A stretch of 64,000 nucleotides of DNA from a bacterium HR11 (lineage in GTDB: Bacteria; Acidobacteriota; HRBIN11), in NCBI GenBank assembly GCA_002898535.1, contig BEHN01000003.1, forward strand, positions 62,001 through 126,000, written 5' to 3'. Below, one piece after another: positions 43,653 to 51,579 of the stretch. Under the pieces are notes generated by a model. That model saw only the letters and a list, made by a program, of their open reading frames with translations, was not told where the DNA came from and made no database searches. The translations under genes and the position numbers were made by a program. Position 1 is the first letter of the stretch. Every line of letters starts with the position of its first letter.

Positions 43653-44453
43653 ATGGGGAGATGGGCAGTTCGGCAGATGGGCAGTTCGGCGCGTCCCATC
43701 CGACGGCGGTGGACCCGGGTCCTGACCGTCGGAGGCGCCGTCCTCTTAGCGGTCGGAGGCGTCGGGGCCGCCGTCTGGTGGACGACGCCCGATGTTTCGT
43801 GGCTCCGGCGGTCGAACCCCATCGAGACGGCCATGATGCGCTACCGAGAGGAACAGCTCCGTCGCCAGGGCCGTCCCGTCCGCCGCCGGTGGTTCTGGGT
43901 CCCCCTGAGCCGCATCTCGCCGTACCTCATCCAGGCGGTCCTCATCGCCGAGGACGATAAGTTTTTCCGACACGAGGGCTTCGACTGGGAGTCCATGCGG
44001 AAGGCCCTGGAGACGAATCTGCGGCGGCGGCGCATCGTATTCGGCGGCTCGACGATCACTCAGCAGTTGGCCAAAAACTTGTTTCTGTCACCGGAGCGGA
44101 GCCTCGTGCGCAAGCTCCGGGAGGCGGCCATCGCTTACAAACTGGAGCAAGAGCTGTCGAAGGAGCGCATCCTGGAGCTGTACCTGAACGTGGTCGAGTG
44201 GGGGCCGGGCGTCTACGGGGCCGAGGCGGCGGCCCGGACGTACTTTCACAAGCCGGCCTCGGAGCTTCGGCTCTCCGAGGCCATCCGTCTGGCCTCCGTC
44301 CTGCCGAACCCCCACCGCTTCTCCCCCCTGGACGACACCAACCGCCGCATGCTTCGAAAGCGCCGGGTCATCGCCCGCCGTATGTTCCAGCGGGGCTGGA
44401 TCGACGAGCCGACCTACCAGGCCGTCCTGGCCGAACTGGGCATTCGTCCGTGA
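43653..44453 (+). CDS. mtgA: Monofunctional peptidoglycan glycosyltransferase
   Basis: 266 residues, GT51. Polymerises lipid II into glycan strands at the outer face of the inner membrane. One N-terminal membrane helix (about 22-45, VLTVGGAVLLAVGGVGAAVWW), then EDDKFFRHEGFDWESM with the catalytic Glu, GGSTITQQLAKNLFLSPERS, RKLREAAIAYKLE with KxxE-type site and LELYLNVVEWGPGVYGAEAAA; all five GT51 motifs are seen. The cytoplasmic tail MGRWAVRQMGSSARP is translated octamer repeat. Followed by repeats and lipA. Confidence 0.9.
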   Translation: MGRWAVRQMGSSARPIRRRWTRVLTVGGAVLLAVGGVGAAVWWTTPDVSWLRRSNPIETAMMRYREEQLRRQGRPVRRRWFWVPLSRISPYLIQAVLIAEDDKFFRHEGFDWESMRKALETNLRRRRIVFGGSTITQQLAKNLFLSPERSLVRKLREAAIAYKLEQELSKERILELYLNVVEWGPGVYGAEAAARTYFHKPASELRLSEAIRLASVLPNPHRFSPLDDTNRRMLRKRRVIARRMFQRGWIDEPTYQAVLAELGIRP

Positions 44454-44474
44454 AGGTCGGCCATCGTCGAACGC

Positions 44475-44560
44475 CGGATGGGACCCCGCTCGGGCAAGCG
44501 GGCTGGGCTTCCCATCCCGCATCTTGCATCCCGTAGCCTGCATCCTGCATCTTAGTACGC
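44475..44560. repeat. GC hairpin and ATRCARG heptamers
   Basis: GACCCCGCTCGGGCAAGCGGG hairpin at about 44482, then CATCTTGCATCC/CCTGCATCC heptamers (reverse of ATRCARG) up to the lipA leader. Confidence 0.65.
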
Positions 44561-44584
44561 ACTTACCCGGCCTGAGGGGCATCC

Positions 44585-45475
44585 ATGGAGCGGAAGCCCG
44601 AATGGCTGAAGGTTCGATTGCCGACGGGACCCGCCGTGCGGCATCTCGGAGAGCGTCTGCGAGCCCTGCGTCTGCACACGGTCTGTGAGGAGGCCCGGTG
44701 CCCCAACCGTGGGGAGTGCTGGGGCGAGGGCACGGCGACCGTCATGATCCTGGGGGATACCTGCACGCGCGGCTGTCGGTTCTGCGCCGTCAAGACGGGC
44801 AATCCCCGGGGATGGCTGGACCCCTTCGAGCCCCTGCATACGGCCCAGATCGTGAAAGAAATGGGCCTTCGGTACGTCGTCATCACTTCCGTCGACCGAG
44901 ACGACTTACCGGACGAGGGGGCCGAGCACTTCGCCCGCACGATCCGGGTCGTCCGCCATCACAACCCCCACACGATGATCGAAGTCCTGATCCCGGACTT
45001 CCACGCCCGGCCGGAATGCCTGCAGGTCATCGCCCAGGCCCGGCCCGACGTGGTCGCCCACAACATCGAGACGGTCCGCCGTCTCACGCCCCGGGTCCGG
45101 GACCGGCGGGCCGGCTACGATCAGTCCCTACAGGTCCTGGCCTACTTCCGGGACCATGCCCCGGACCTCTACCGGAAGTCCTCCATCATGGTCGGCCTCG
45201 GGGAGACCTTCGACGAGGTCGTCGAGACGATGCGGGACTTGCGGGACGCCGGCTGTCAGATCTTGACCATCGGTCAATACCTGCGGCCGACGCCCCGGCA
45301 TCTCCCGGTCGTTCGGTACGTGCCGCCGGAGGAGTTCGAGGCCTGGCGACAGGTCGGCATGGAGATGGGCTTCCTGTACGTATTCGCCGGCCCCCTCGTC
45401 CGGTCCTCCTACCGGGCGGCCGAGGCCTTCCTGCAGGCCCTTAAAGCGCCTCAGACGGCGGCCCAGCCGATCTGA
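44585..45475 (+). CDS. lipA: Lipoyl synthase
   Basis: 296 residues. Radical-SAM enzyme inserting two sulfurs into octanoyl-lipoyl domains. Auxiliary cluster Cys in [14 protein letters not shown] (C-x4-C-x5-C), radical-SAM [13 protein letters not shown] (CxxxCxxC), and a C-terminal Arg-Ser-Ser-Tyr ([11 protein letters not shown]) that caps the auxiliary cluster. All functional motifs are present. lipB and the 2-oxoacid dehydrogenase genes are not in the window. Its 3' end overlaps the convergent orphan gene by 25 bp. Confidence 0.95.
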   Translation: MERKPEWLKVRLPTGPAVRHLGERLRALRLHTVCEEARCPNRGECWGEGTATVMILGDTCTRGCRFCAVKTGNPRGWLDPFEPLHTAQIVKEMGLRYVVITSVDRDDLPDEGAEHFARTIRVVRHHNPHTMIEVLIPDFHARPECLQVIAQARPDVVAHNIETVRRLTPRVRDRRAGYDQSLQVLAYFRDHAPDLYRKSSIMVGLGETFDEVVETMRDLRDAGCQILTIGQYLRPTPRHLPVVRYVPPEEFEAWRQVGMEMGFLYVFAGPLVRSSYRAAEAFLQALKAPQTAAQPI

Positions 45476-46062
45476 GGGCGGGCCTCCGCTCGAAGTCGAT
45501 TCGGTGAAGCGTCCGCCAGCTCGGGCGACGCGGCCGAGACGCGGGCCGACGGCTCGGACTTCTGGATGGCTTCGAGGACCTGCCGGACGACGGCCCGGTC
45601 CCCGGCGGGCCGGTTCTCGCTGACCTTGACCAGGTATTCCAGCCACGTGGCCGGGACAGCCTCAGGCCGGAGGACGCCCGCTTGCAGGGCTTTCCAGAGG
45701 CCTTCGGCGAAACCCCGAGGGTGGAACTGGATGCACATCAAGGGAATGGCCGAGTGGAGCAGGGCCGCCGGCCAACCCCGGAGGGCCCAATACACCAGAT
45801 GGTCCATCCACAGGGACCTCCGCTGGGCCGCTTCCAGGAGCCACCCGACGACGACCGGGGCCCACGCGGGGTCATGCGGTCGATGGCGGATTAGGAGCTG
45901 GGCCAACTGGACGTACAGCCACCCGTCTCGGACCCGGTGGGCGACCTGAATCCAGGCCCGCAGACGTTCCTCGGAAACGGGTCCCTCCCCCCGGAGGGCC
46001 TCCCGGACTTCCTGAACGGTCCGGAGAAACGTCGCGATCTCCGACGTCTTACCCTTTTCCAT
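45451..46062 (-). CDS. Orphan helical protein, 203 aa
   Basis: Unrecognised protein, strongly alpha-helical and Trp/Leu/Arg-rich (about 20-160: [40 protein letters not shown]), with a low-complexity tail that overlaps the lipA 3' end on the other strand. No signal peptide or membrane helix of full length. ATG 46062 is preceded by a near-perfect AGGAGG at 7 bp, which argues strongly that it is translated. It could be a HEAT-like or four-helix protein. Confidence 0.55.
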   Translation of the reverse strand: MEKGKTSEIATFLRTVQEVREALRGEGPVSEERLRAWIQVAHRVRDGWLYVQLAQLLIRHRPHDPAWAPVVVGWLLEAAQRRSLWMDHLVYWALRGWPAALLHSAIPLMCIQFHPRGFAEGLWKALQAGVLRPEAVPATWLEYLVKVSENRPAGDRAVVRQVLEAIQKSEPSARVSAASPELADASPNRLRAEARPQIGWAAV

Positions 46063-46343
46063 GACCTTCCTCCTACGTGTCAATACGGGTCCAATGCGAT
46101 ACATGTAGCGGAGCAACCTACTAAAGTTTGTATCAAACTCTGTGCCATTCCGGAAAATGGAGTCCTGCGGCCGCAAAGGCCGGACCCGCTGGGAGCTCGA
46201 TGTGTCTCACGGACACGGCGTCCTTGAAGGAATCCCGATCCGGCGAGACTTTCTGTGTCTCAGGTGATACAGCGGGTTGGCAGCAGCTGACGTTATTGTG
46301 GCTTTTTGGGTCATGAATAGCGGATGGCGAGTAGCGAGTAGAC

Positions 46344-46372
46344 TTGACATTTCCCGGCCCTTTGCGAAAATA
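46344..46372 (+). promoter_or_regulatory. Promoter candidate for the 46.4-46.7 kb RNA
   Basis: A perfect TTGACA (46344-46349), 17-bp spacer and AAAATA (46367-46372). A transcript would begin near 46379, directly before a long hairpin. Confidence 0.5.
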
Positions 46373-46376
46373 AGGT

Positions 46377-46422
46377 AAAAAGCCGTCCCGTATGCGAGCC
46401 AGCCAAGCTCAAGAGGGACGGC
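46377..46422 (-). terminator. Terminator-like hairpin with U-tract (minus strand)
   Basis: Read on the minus strand, GCCGTCCC..GGGACGGC (8 bp) with an inner GAGC..GCTC is followed by TTTTT. It could end read-through from the homoserine-dehydrogenase-like gene or a minus-strand RNA. The same DNA is the first hairpin of the plus-strand RNA candidate. Confidence 0.45.
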
Positions 46423-46661
46423 GCGGGGTGTCCTGTGGAGCCTGGGGTCTCCGGGCGCACCGGCGGCGCGTGGGGGCTGTCGGACGCGGCCGGAGGGCGC
46501 TCCAGGCGAAAGCGGGCGCAAGCCTGCGGGCCGGGTCCGAGCCGTGCCCGGCGTCGGGGATAGGTCGGGCCGTAGGGCGGCTTCTCTCGGGCGCGAGGGC
46601 CGTTCTGCGTCTGACCGAAAAAGGTTTGGTCGTGGAGGCCGACCCCGGGGGTCTGGTGGCC
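46379..46661 (+). ncRNA. Candidate structured RNA of unknown family
   Basis: A GC-rich stretch with no credible protein lies in the 776-bp gap 46063-46838. Hairpins seen: GCCGTCCC (46382-46389) with GGGACGGC (46415-46422); GCGGGC-GCAA-GCCTGC (46512-46527), a GNRA tetraloop; AGGGCGGCT (46574-46582) with GGCCGTTCT (46598-46606) enclosing CTCG-GGCG-CGAG; and GGCC..GACCCCGGGGGTC..GGCC (46637-46661). I looked for RNase P, tmRNA, SRP and 6S signatures and found none. The strand is inferred from the promoter; a terminator-like hairpin on the other strand leaves this open. Confidence 0.35.
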
Positions 46662-46838
46662 CTGTAAGGTCTCCCGACGAGGCCGAAATCCAAGCCTTCC
46701 GTGATCCGGGAATCAAAGACCCTGGAAGGTGAAACGGTTCAGACGCGAGACATCCGGGGTCCGGAGTGCCCGAGCCGCTCGTGACGGCCTATGAACCGCC
46801 CGCTACGACATCACGCCGTTGCGGCATCACGAAAGCCG

Positions 46839-48143
46839 TCATCGGCGGGGCCCGGCACCGGGGGGCGTCGAGCCGGTTCGGAATACCCGGGTGGGGTCCC
46901 ATCGGAAGACGGCCGGGACCCGAAAGGCCTGGATGGCCTGGACGGCGCTCTGCCGTCGGAGGCCGTTCAAGACGTCGACCATCGTCTGATCGGGTACAGG
47001 CTCGGTCAGGACGACGACTTCCAGGGTCCGGGTCGACTCATGGAGGGTCGTCTCGAGGCGGTGGATGAGGACGTTCGCACGTTCGAGGCCCTCGACGCAC
47101 GTGCGGAGGCTCTCAGACTGCCGGGCCAGGACGAACCGTAACAGGTAGGCGTCCATGGCGTGGTCGGCCCGGTAGCTCTGCCAAGGTTCGATAACAGGGG
47201 TCCGGGGCGTCCAGGCGGTGAGACTCAGGAGGTCAGCGACGAGGGCCGCCGCCGTCGGGAGGGCCCCGCCGCCCAGGCCGACGTAGAGTTGGGGCCCGAT
47301 GTCCTCGTACCAGACGAGGAGCCCACTCTCGTAGCCGGCCAGATGGGCCAGGGGATGCGTCCCGGGGACGGCCATCGGCTCGGCGATAGCCCGATGCCAC
47401 TGGGGGGTCTCCTCCCAAAAGATGAGGGGCTTGATCACGAAGCCCATCCGCTGGGCCGCCGCCAGGTCGGCCGGCTCGATCCCCTGGAGCCCCCGGCGCC
47501 GGATGTGATCCAGCCGAGGGAAGGCACCGGTGATCGTCCGGACGAGGAGGACCAGACTCCATAGGTCCTCCCGTCCGTCCGGTTCCGCCGCAGACCGGGC
47601 GGAGACGTAGCCCGCCTCGGCCATTTCCTGAAGGGCATCCTCAGGCGACTGCCCCTGCGTCATCGCCGTCAGGACCACGTGGCCAGCCCGGTGGAGGACA
47701 CCGCAGACGGCCCGGACGGGAGAGACAAGCGTGTACTCCCGGAGGGCGACCGCCGCCGGCACACCGGCCAGGAGGGCCGCTCGGTACAGGAAGGGGACGT
47801 TCTGTCGAAGGGCCAACTGCTCGAGCTCGAGTCCGTGTTCGGCGACCAAGGCCCGGTTGGCCGTGAGGACGGCCTTCCGGTTTTCCAGGGCCTGAACGAC
47901 GGGGCCATACGCCGCGGCGCTGTCGGGTAAGACGTCGACGACAACCTGGATGTCGGGGTCGCTGACGACGGCCTCCGGTCGGTCCGTGAGTTCCACGGGG
48001 ATGGGGAGCCATCGCTCCCGTTGCGGGTCGGTCACGAGGGCTCGTCGGACCTGGAAGCGGCCCTCGTGCCAGCGGCGTCGTTTCAGGACCTCCAGGAACC
48101 CCGTCCCGACGGTGCCGCATCCCAACATGCCGATGACGGTCAT
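46839..48143 (-). CDS. Homoserine-dehydrogenase-like protein lacking catalytic motifs
   Basis: 434 residues with the architecture of homoserine dehydrogenase: NAD(P) site IGMLGCGTVGTGFLEVL, KAVLTANRALVAEHG, a C-terminal LGGGALPTAAALVADLL and an ACT-like tail (LEVVVLTEPVPDQTMVDVL). The central catalytic segments differ: where the family has EASVxGGIP there is YRAALLAGVP, NGTTNF is GVLHRAGH, and the ADPTxDVEGxDAxxK block reads ARSAAEPDGREDLWSL, so the active-site Glu and Lys appear to be missing. It may be inactive, a regulator, or act on another substrate. No thrB/thrC is adjacent. Start ATG 48143 has AGGAGG at 6-7 bp. Confidence 0.75.
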   Translation of the reverse strand: MTVIGMLGCGTVGTGFLEVLKRRRWHEGRFQVRRALVTDPQRERWLPIPVELTDRPEAVVSDPDIQVVVDVLPDSAAAYGPVVQALENRKAVLTANRALVAEHGLELEQLALRQNVPFLYRAALLAGVPAAVALREYTLVSPVRAVCGVLHRAGHVVLTAMTQGQSPEDALQEMAEAGYVSARSAAEPDGREDLWSLVLLVRTITGAFPRLDHIRRRGLQGIEPADLAAAQRMGFVIKPLIFWEETPQWHRAIAEPMAVPGTHPLAHLAGYESGLLVWYEDIGPQLYVGLGGGALPTAAALVADLLSLTAWTPRTPVIEPWQSYRADHAMDAYLLRFVLARQSESLRTCVEGLERANVLIHRLETTLHESTRTLEVVVLTEPVPDQTMVDVLNGLRRQSAVQAIQAFRVPAVFRWDPTRVFRTGSTPPGAGPRR

Positions 48144-48224
48144 AGGGAAGGTCCTCCTGTGGGTGTCGGGTAATCGAGGGCGTGTCGTGAAAACGCCGGG
48201 TCAGCCGAACGCCCGGCCCGGGCC

Positions 48225-48497
48225 TCAAAGGACGTCCAGGACCATCAGGACTCCTATGAGGATGAACAGGACGCCGGCACCGATGCGCAGGACCCCGGCG
48301 GGGACCCACAGGGTGAGCCACTGGGCCACGGCCACGCCGACGGTCGTGGCGGCGATCAGGGCCAGGGAGGCACCCAGCCAGACCATCCAGGGCGACCGGT
48401 GCCGGGCCGCCAGGGAGACGACCATGAGCTGAGTCTTATCGCCGATCTCGGCCAGAAAGACGGTGATGAACGCCATGAGTAGGGCCCGCCAGTCCAT
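48225..48497 (-). CDS. GDT1/TMEM165 (UPF0016) half-size membrane protein
   Basis: 90 residues with three hydrophobic helices and the family signature FLAEIGDKTQLMVVSLAA (E-x-G-D-K-T). Relatives with two such repeats are Mn2+/Ca2+ transporters; single-repeat proteins presumably form dimers. Manganese export is the best guess. ATG 48497 follows GGAGGG at about 7 bp. 81 bp upstream (in transcript terms) of the homoserine-dehydrogenase-like gene. Confidence 0.85.
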   Translation of the reverse strand: MDWRALLMAFITVFLAEIGDKTQLMVVSLAARHRSPWMVWLGASLALIAATTVGVAVAQWLTLWVPAGVLRIGAGVLFILIGVLMVLDVL

Positions 48498-48562
48498 CGA
48501 AACCCTCCAGGGCTAAGCTCACATAGCCGTTCCGTCCGTCCCGTCGTCCCGCCATCCCGTTA

Positions 48563-48634
48563 CGATGGCGAATGGCGAGTAGCGAACGGCGAATCGCGAA
48601 TGGCGAATGGCGAACGGCGAGTGGCGAATGGTCT
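48563..48634. repeat. GCGAATG/GCGAGTG heptamer array
   Basis: About nine tandem 7-bp units (GCGAATG, GCGAGTA, GCGAACG, GCGAGTG). It is part of the 745-bp gap 48498-49242, which otherwise holds element M copy 4 and GC hairpins; no gene is seen. Confidence 0.85.
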
Positions 48635-48655
48635 GCCGTCTGTCTCCGAGGTCCC

Positions 48656-49017
48656 TTATCAGAGCCGTTCGGTTGGGAGAAATGTTGCTCCCATCCGGGA
48701 AAACGATGGTCCGGCGATCTCGATGTTTCAAGCTTCCTCCGGATGACCCGGCCAGGACGGGCGGTTCATGAAGATGACGCCCGCAGGACGGCGGGCTCTC
48801 TCCGGAAGCCCCCGGCATGACGGCCGGTGGGCCGGGGATCGACGCCCGTCTCTCGACCTGCCCATCTGCCGACCTGCCCAACTGCCCAACTGCCCAACTG
48901 CCCAACTGCCCATCTGCCGACCTGCCCAACTGCCGAATGCCTGAGACATCGTGCTTTCGTGGAGGTGCCCTTTCCGCTTCCCATCGCGCTTCTCACCCCC
49001 CCGAACGGCTCTGTTAT
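48656..49017. mobile_element. MITE-like element M, copy 4 (complete, 362 bp)
   Basis: Ends TTATCAGAGCCGTTCGGTT and CCGAACGGCTCTGTTAT. The interior is nearly identical to the reverse of copy 3 but has more octamers (CCCAACTG repeated at 48875-48905). The two copies stand as inverted repeats 5.6 kb apart. Confidence 0.85.
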
Positions 49018-49041
49018 TCAACCCCGTCCCGACGTCCCGTT

Positions 49042-49225
49042 AAAATGGCGACCCCGTCCCCCGGCGAGCGAGGCCGGGATACGACATGACCCCGCTTTGA
49101 ATGAAGCTGACCTGTTGACCCATCGGCCGAATTCCCGATCCTGGGACCCGGACCGGGTTTTGAAATCTCGCGACCCCGCTCGAATGAGCGGGGCGGGGAT
49201 GGCCATCCCGCATCCTGTATTTTCG
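49042..49225. repeat. GC hairpins (three degenerate copies)
   Basis: GACCCCGTC..GGCGAGCGAGG at about 49050, GACCCCGCTTTG at about 49088 and GACCCCGCTCGAATGAGCGGGGC at about 49171. The last is a perfect stem and lies near the 3' end of the LPS permease gene. Confidence 0.65.
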
Positions 49226-49242
49226 TCTTCGCCTCGAGGGTC

Positions 49243-51579
49243 TCACGTCCGGACGCGTGTAAAGAACCACAGGCCGACCAGGAGGGTAAAGCCATAGGGC
49301 AGGCCGGCGGCGGCCCAGGGCGGCAGGACCTCGACGAGGCCCATCATCTGGGCGAACTGGACGAGGAGCCAGTGGAAAAATCCGATGAGGAGGGCGACGA
49401 CGACGCCGTAGGCCGTGCCCAGGCGGGCGCCCTGGAGCGCCAGGGCCATCGCCAGGGGGAACAGGACGAGGCTCCCCAGGGGGGCGACCCACTTCATCGC
49501 CCAGTAGACTTCCCAGGATCGGCTCCGGTAGCCCTTGGCCTGAAGTTCCCGGATGTATCGGAATAACTGCAGGATATTCATCTGTTCGGGCGGCTGTTGG
49601 GTTGACTCGAAGTAAGTCGGCGGCTCGGGCAGACGGGCAACGGCCCTCGCATAACGGGTGAACCGGGGCGCCGGATGGAACTCGTAGCACCATGCGTCCT
49701 GCAGGTACCAGCCGGGCGCCTCCGGTCGAAAGACCGCCTGTCGGGCCTGGCAGTGCCAGTCCACCTCCCAGCGGGTAGGGTTCAGGCCGTAGATATCGAA
49801 GCCGAACATCTCTCGGCGGGTCGAGTCGAAGGCGTCAAAGTGATAGAGGTAGCCCCGTTGGCCAAAAAGCCACTGGACGGCCAGGGTCGGCTGGAGGGGG
49901 CGGCCCTTGACGACCCGCTTGTAGGCCGTCGCCATCTGGGACGTCCAGGGCAGGATCCGTTCCTGAAGACCGAAGTCCAACACGGCCGTCAGGCCCGTCA
50001 TGACCAGCAGGGGGGCCATGACCCGGTAGTAGCTGATGCCGTGGGCCTTCATGGCCGTGACCTCCCGGAACTTCTCGAGGACGGCCAGGGTGACCATCAA
50101 GCTCATCGCCAAGACCATCGGGAGGAGCTGATGGTAAAAGCCCGGTGCCGCAAAGACCAGGTGGAGGACCAGGGCCGAGAGAGGGGCTTGGCTCCGGACG
50201 ATGTCGTCCACGAGGTGGAAGGCCTCGACGACGAGGTAGATGCTCAGCAAGACGAGGCTGATGGCGATGAAGTACCGGACCCACGTGCGGATGAGGTAGC
50301 TGTCGATGTACGTCAGCCAGGCCCACCGTCGCCAGGGGCCATGCGGGTTTTCCCATGCCGGGACCAGCCGCCAGCGGGTCGGCCAACGGACCCGCCAGGT
50401 CCGCCGGACAGGTCGGTCCAACCGAGTCCAGAGGACGACGGCCGGCAGGCCCAGCAGGAGATGCGGGTTCCAGGCGGCCAACCAAGCCGGGATCCGGCCC
50501 TGGTCGCCCAGGTGCTCTCCCAGGAAGATGCCGATGTAGGCGACCAACATGATGGCGATACTGACGGCGTAACCGTAAAATCGGCCGCTCCGGACGTTCC
50601 GGACGCTGAGCGGATAGCCGATCAGGGCAAAGACGATGGCCGCGCAGGGGATCGCCCACCGCTTGTGATATTCGACGGCCAGATTCTTGTAGTAGAGGTC
50701 GTCAGGCGAACGGGCCGCCATGGCCCGTCGGAGCTCGGTCAGCGTCATCTCCCGGTCGCCCTTGGGATAGTGCTCGGGGGTAACGTTCAGGCCCAACTGG
50801 AGGATGATCTCCAATCGGTCGAAGTCCGACCGGTGATAGTTCCGTTCCTGGCCGAACTCGAGTCGGTAGATGTGGCCCTGAGAAAACGTGATTTGGACCC
50901 GGGGGACGGGGCCGGCCACGTCCCGGACGGAAGCTTCTCGGGCGACGACTAGCCGCCGGGCGCGGGGGTCCCGCCGGTCGACGAAGATGACGTCCTGCCA
51001 GCGGGTCCCGCCCGGGACGACCTCCCGGACGTACAGGATCCCCTCCGGCAGGTCGCCGAAGAACACCCGCGGCTGGAGGCCCGTGAAGGACCGCCGGAAG
51101 GAGAGCTCGATCAGCGTCAGGCTCAGCCGCCGATTGGACCCAGGCATCCCAAAGGCCGTGATGCCCCACGTCAGGCCGGCGACCAGCAGGGCCGCCCCCA
51201 GGACGGGCACGGCCAAGCGTCGGAGGGACCACCCCAGGGTCCGCAGGGCGGCTAATTCCATATCGGCGCCCATCCGGCTAAAGGCCACCAGGACGGCCAT
51301 CAGGAAGCCAATGGGCAGGACGAGGGCCGCCACGGCCGGGACCGTCAGGGCCAACAAGTAGAAGAGCCACCCCAGGGACAGGCCCTTCCGAGCGATCAGT
51401 TCCACGTAATCGATAAGCGGGCCTGACATCAAGATGACCGTCAGGGCCGCTCCGGCGATGCCGAACTGTCGGAAAATTTCGCCGACGACGTAGCGGTCGA
51501 GGCGGGTGAAGCGGAATCGGGCGACGTGGGAAGGGGTGGCTGTCGACGCCTTTCGAGCCACGTCAGTCGTTGCTTCCAT
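49243..51579 (-). CDS. Fused LptG/LptF-type lipopolysaccharide export permease
   Basis: 778 residues containing two YjgP/YjgQ permease units in one chain: about 25-375 (FRFTRLDRYVVGEIFRQF, LVLPIGFLMAVLVAFSRMGADME, FALIGYPLSVRN) and about 425-775 (WLTYIDSYLIRTWVRYF, LLPMVLAMSLMVTLAVLEKFREVTAMKAHGISYYR). In E. coli LptF and LptG are separate and flank the LptB2 ATPase channel; here one gene supplies both halves. Each half has about six helices and a periplasmic beta domain. No lptB/C/A is adjacent. The start (ATG 51579) has a weak ribosome site and lies 138 bp inside the upstream gene, so a later start in the first TM unit is possible. Confidence 0.85.
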   Translation of the reverse strand: MEATTDVARKASTATPSHVARFRFTRLDRYVVGEIFRQFGIAGAALTVILMSGPLIDYVELIARKGLSLGWLFYLLALTVPAVAALVLPIGFLMAVLVAFSRMGADMELAALRTLGWSLRRLAVPVLGAALLVAGLTWGITAFGMPGSNRRLSLTLIELSFRRSFTGLQPRVFFGDLPEGILYVREVVPGGTRWQDVIFVDRRDPRARRLVVAREASVRDVAGPVPRVQITFSQGHIYRLEFGQERNYHRSDFDRLEIILQLGLNVTPEHYPKGDREMTLTELRRAMAARSPDDLYYKNLAVEYHKRWAIPCAAIVFALIGYPLSVRNVRSGRFYGYAVSIAIMLVAYIGIFLGEHLGDQGRIPAWLAAWNPHLLLGLPAVVLWTRLDRPVRRTWRVRWPTRWRLVPAWENPHGPWRRWAWLTYIDSYLIRTWVRYFIAISLVLLSIYLVVEAFHLVDDIVRSQAPLSALVLHLVFAAPGFYHQLLPMVLAMSLMVTLAVLEKFREVTAMKAHGISYYRVMAPLLVMTGLTAVLDFGLQERILPWTSQMATAYKRVVKGRPLQPTLAVQWLFGQRGYLYHFDAFDSTRREMFGFDIYGLNPTRWEVDWHCQARQAVFRPEAPGWYLQDAWCYEFHPAPRFTRYARAVARLPEPPTYFESTQQPPEQMNILQLFRYIRELQAKGYRSRSWEVYWAMKWVAPLGSLVLFPLAMALALQGARLGTAYGVVVALLIGFFHWLLVQFAQMMGLVEVLPPWAAAGLPYGFTLLVGLWFFTRVRT

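Noticed and set aside
46379-46661. RNase P RNA, tmRNA, SRP RNA or 6S RNA
   Set aside because: The fixed sequence signatures of these RNAs (RNase P core, tmRNA tag and T-arm, SRP apical loop, 6S bubble) were not found on either strand.
46207-46716. Minus-strand open frame (169 codons) over the RNA candidate
   Set aside because: Arg/Pro-rich with no start signal; the region looks like structured RNA or spacer rather than protein.
48830-48945. CRISPR array
   Set aside because: The repeats are contiguous 8-bp units without spacers of uniform length, and no cas gene is present.
42698-49017. Composite transposon bounded by M copies 3 and 4
   Set aside because: The genes between them are ordinary chromosomal genes (mtgA, lipA and others) with the same composition as the surroundings, and no transposase is present.
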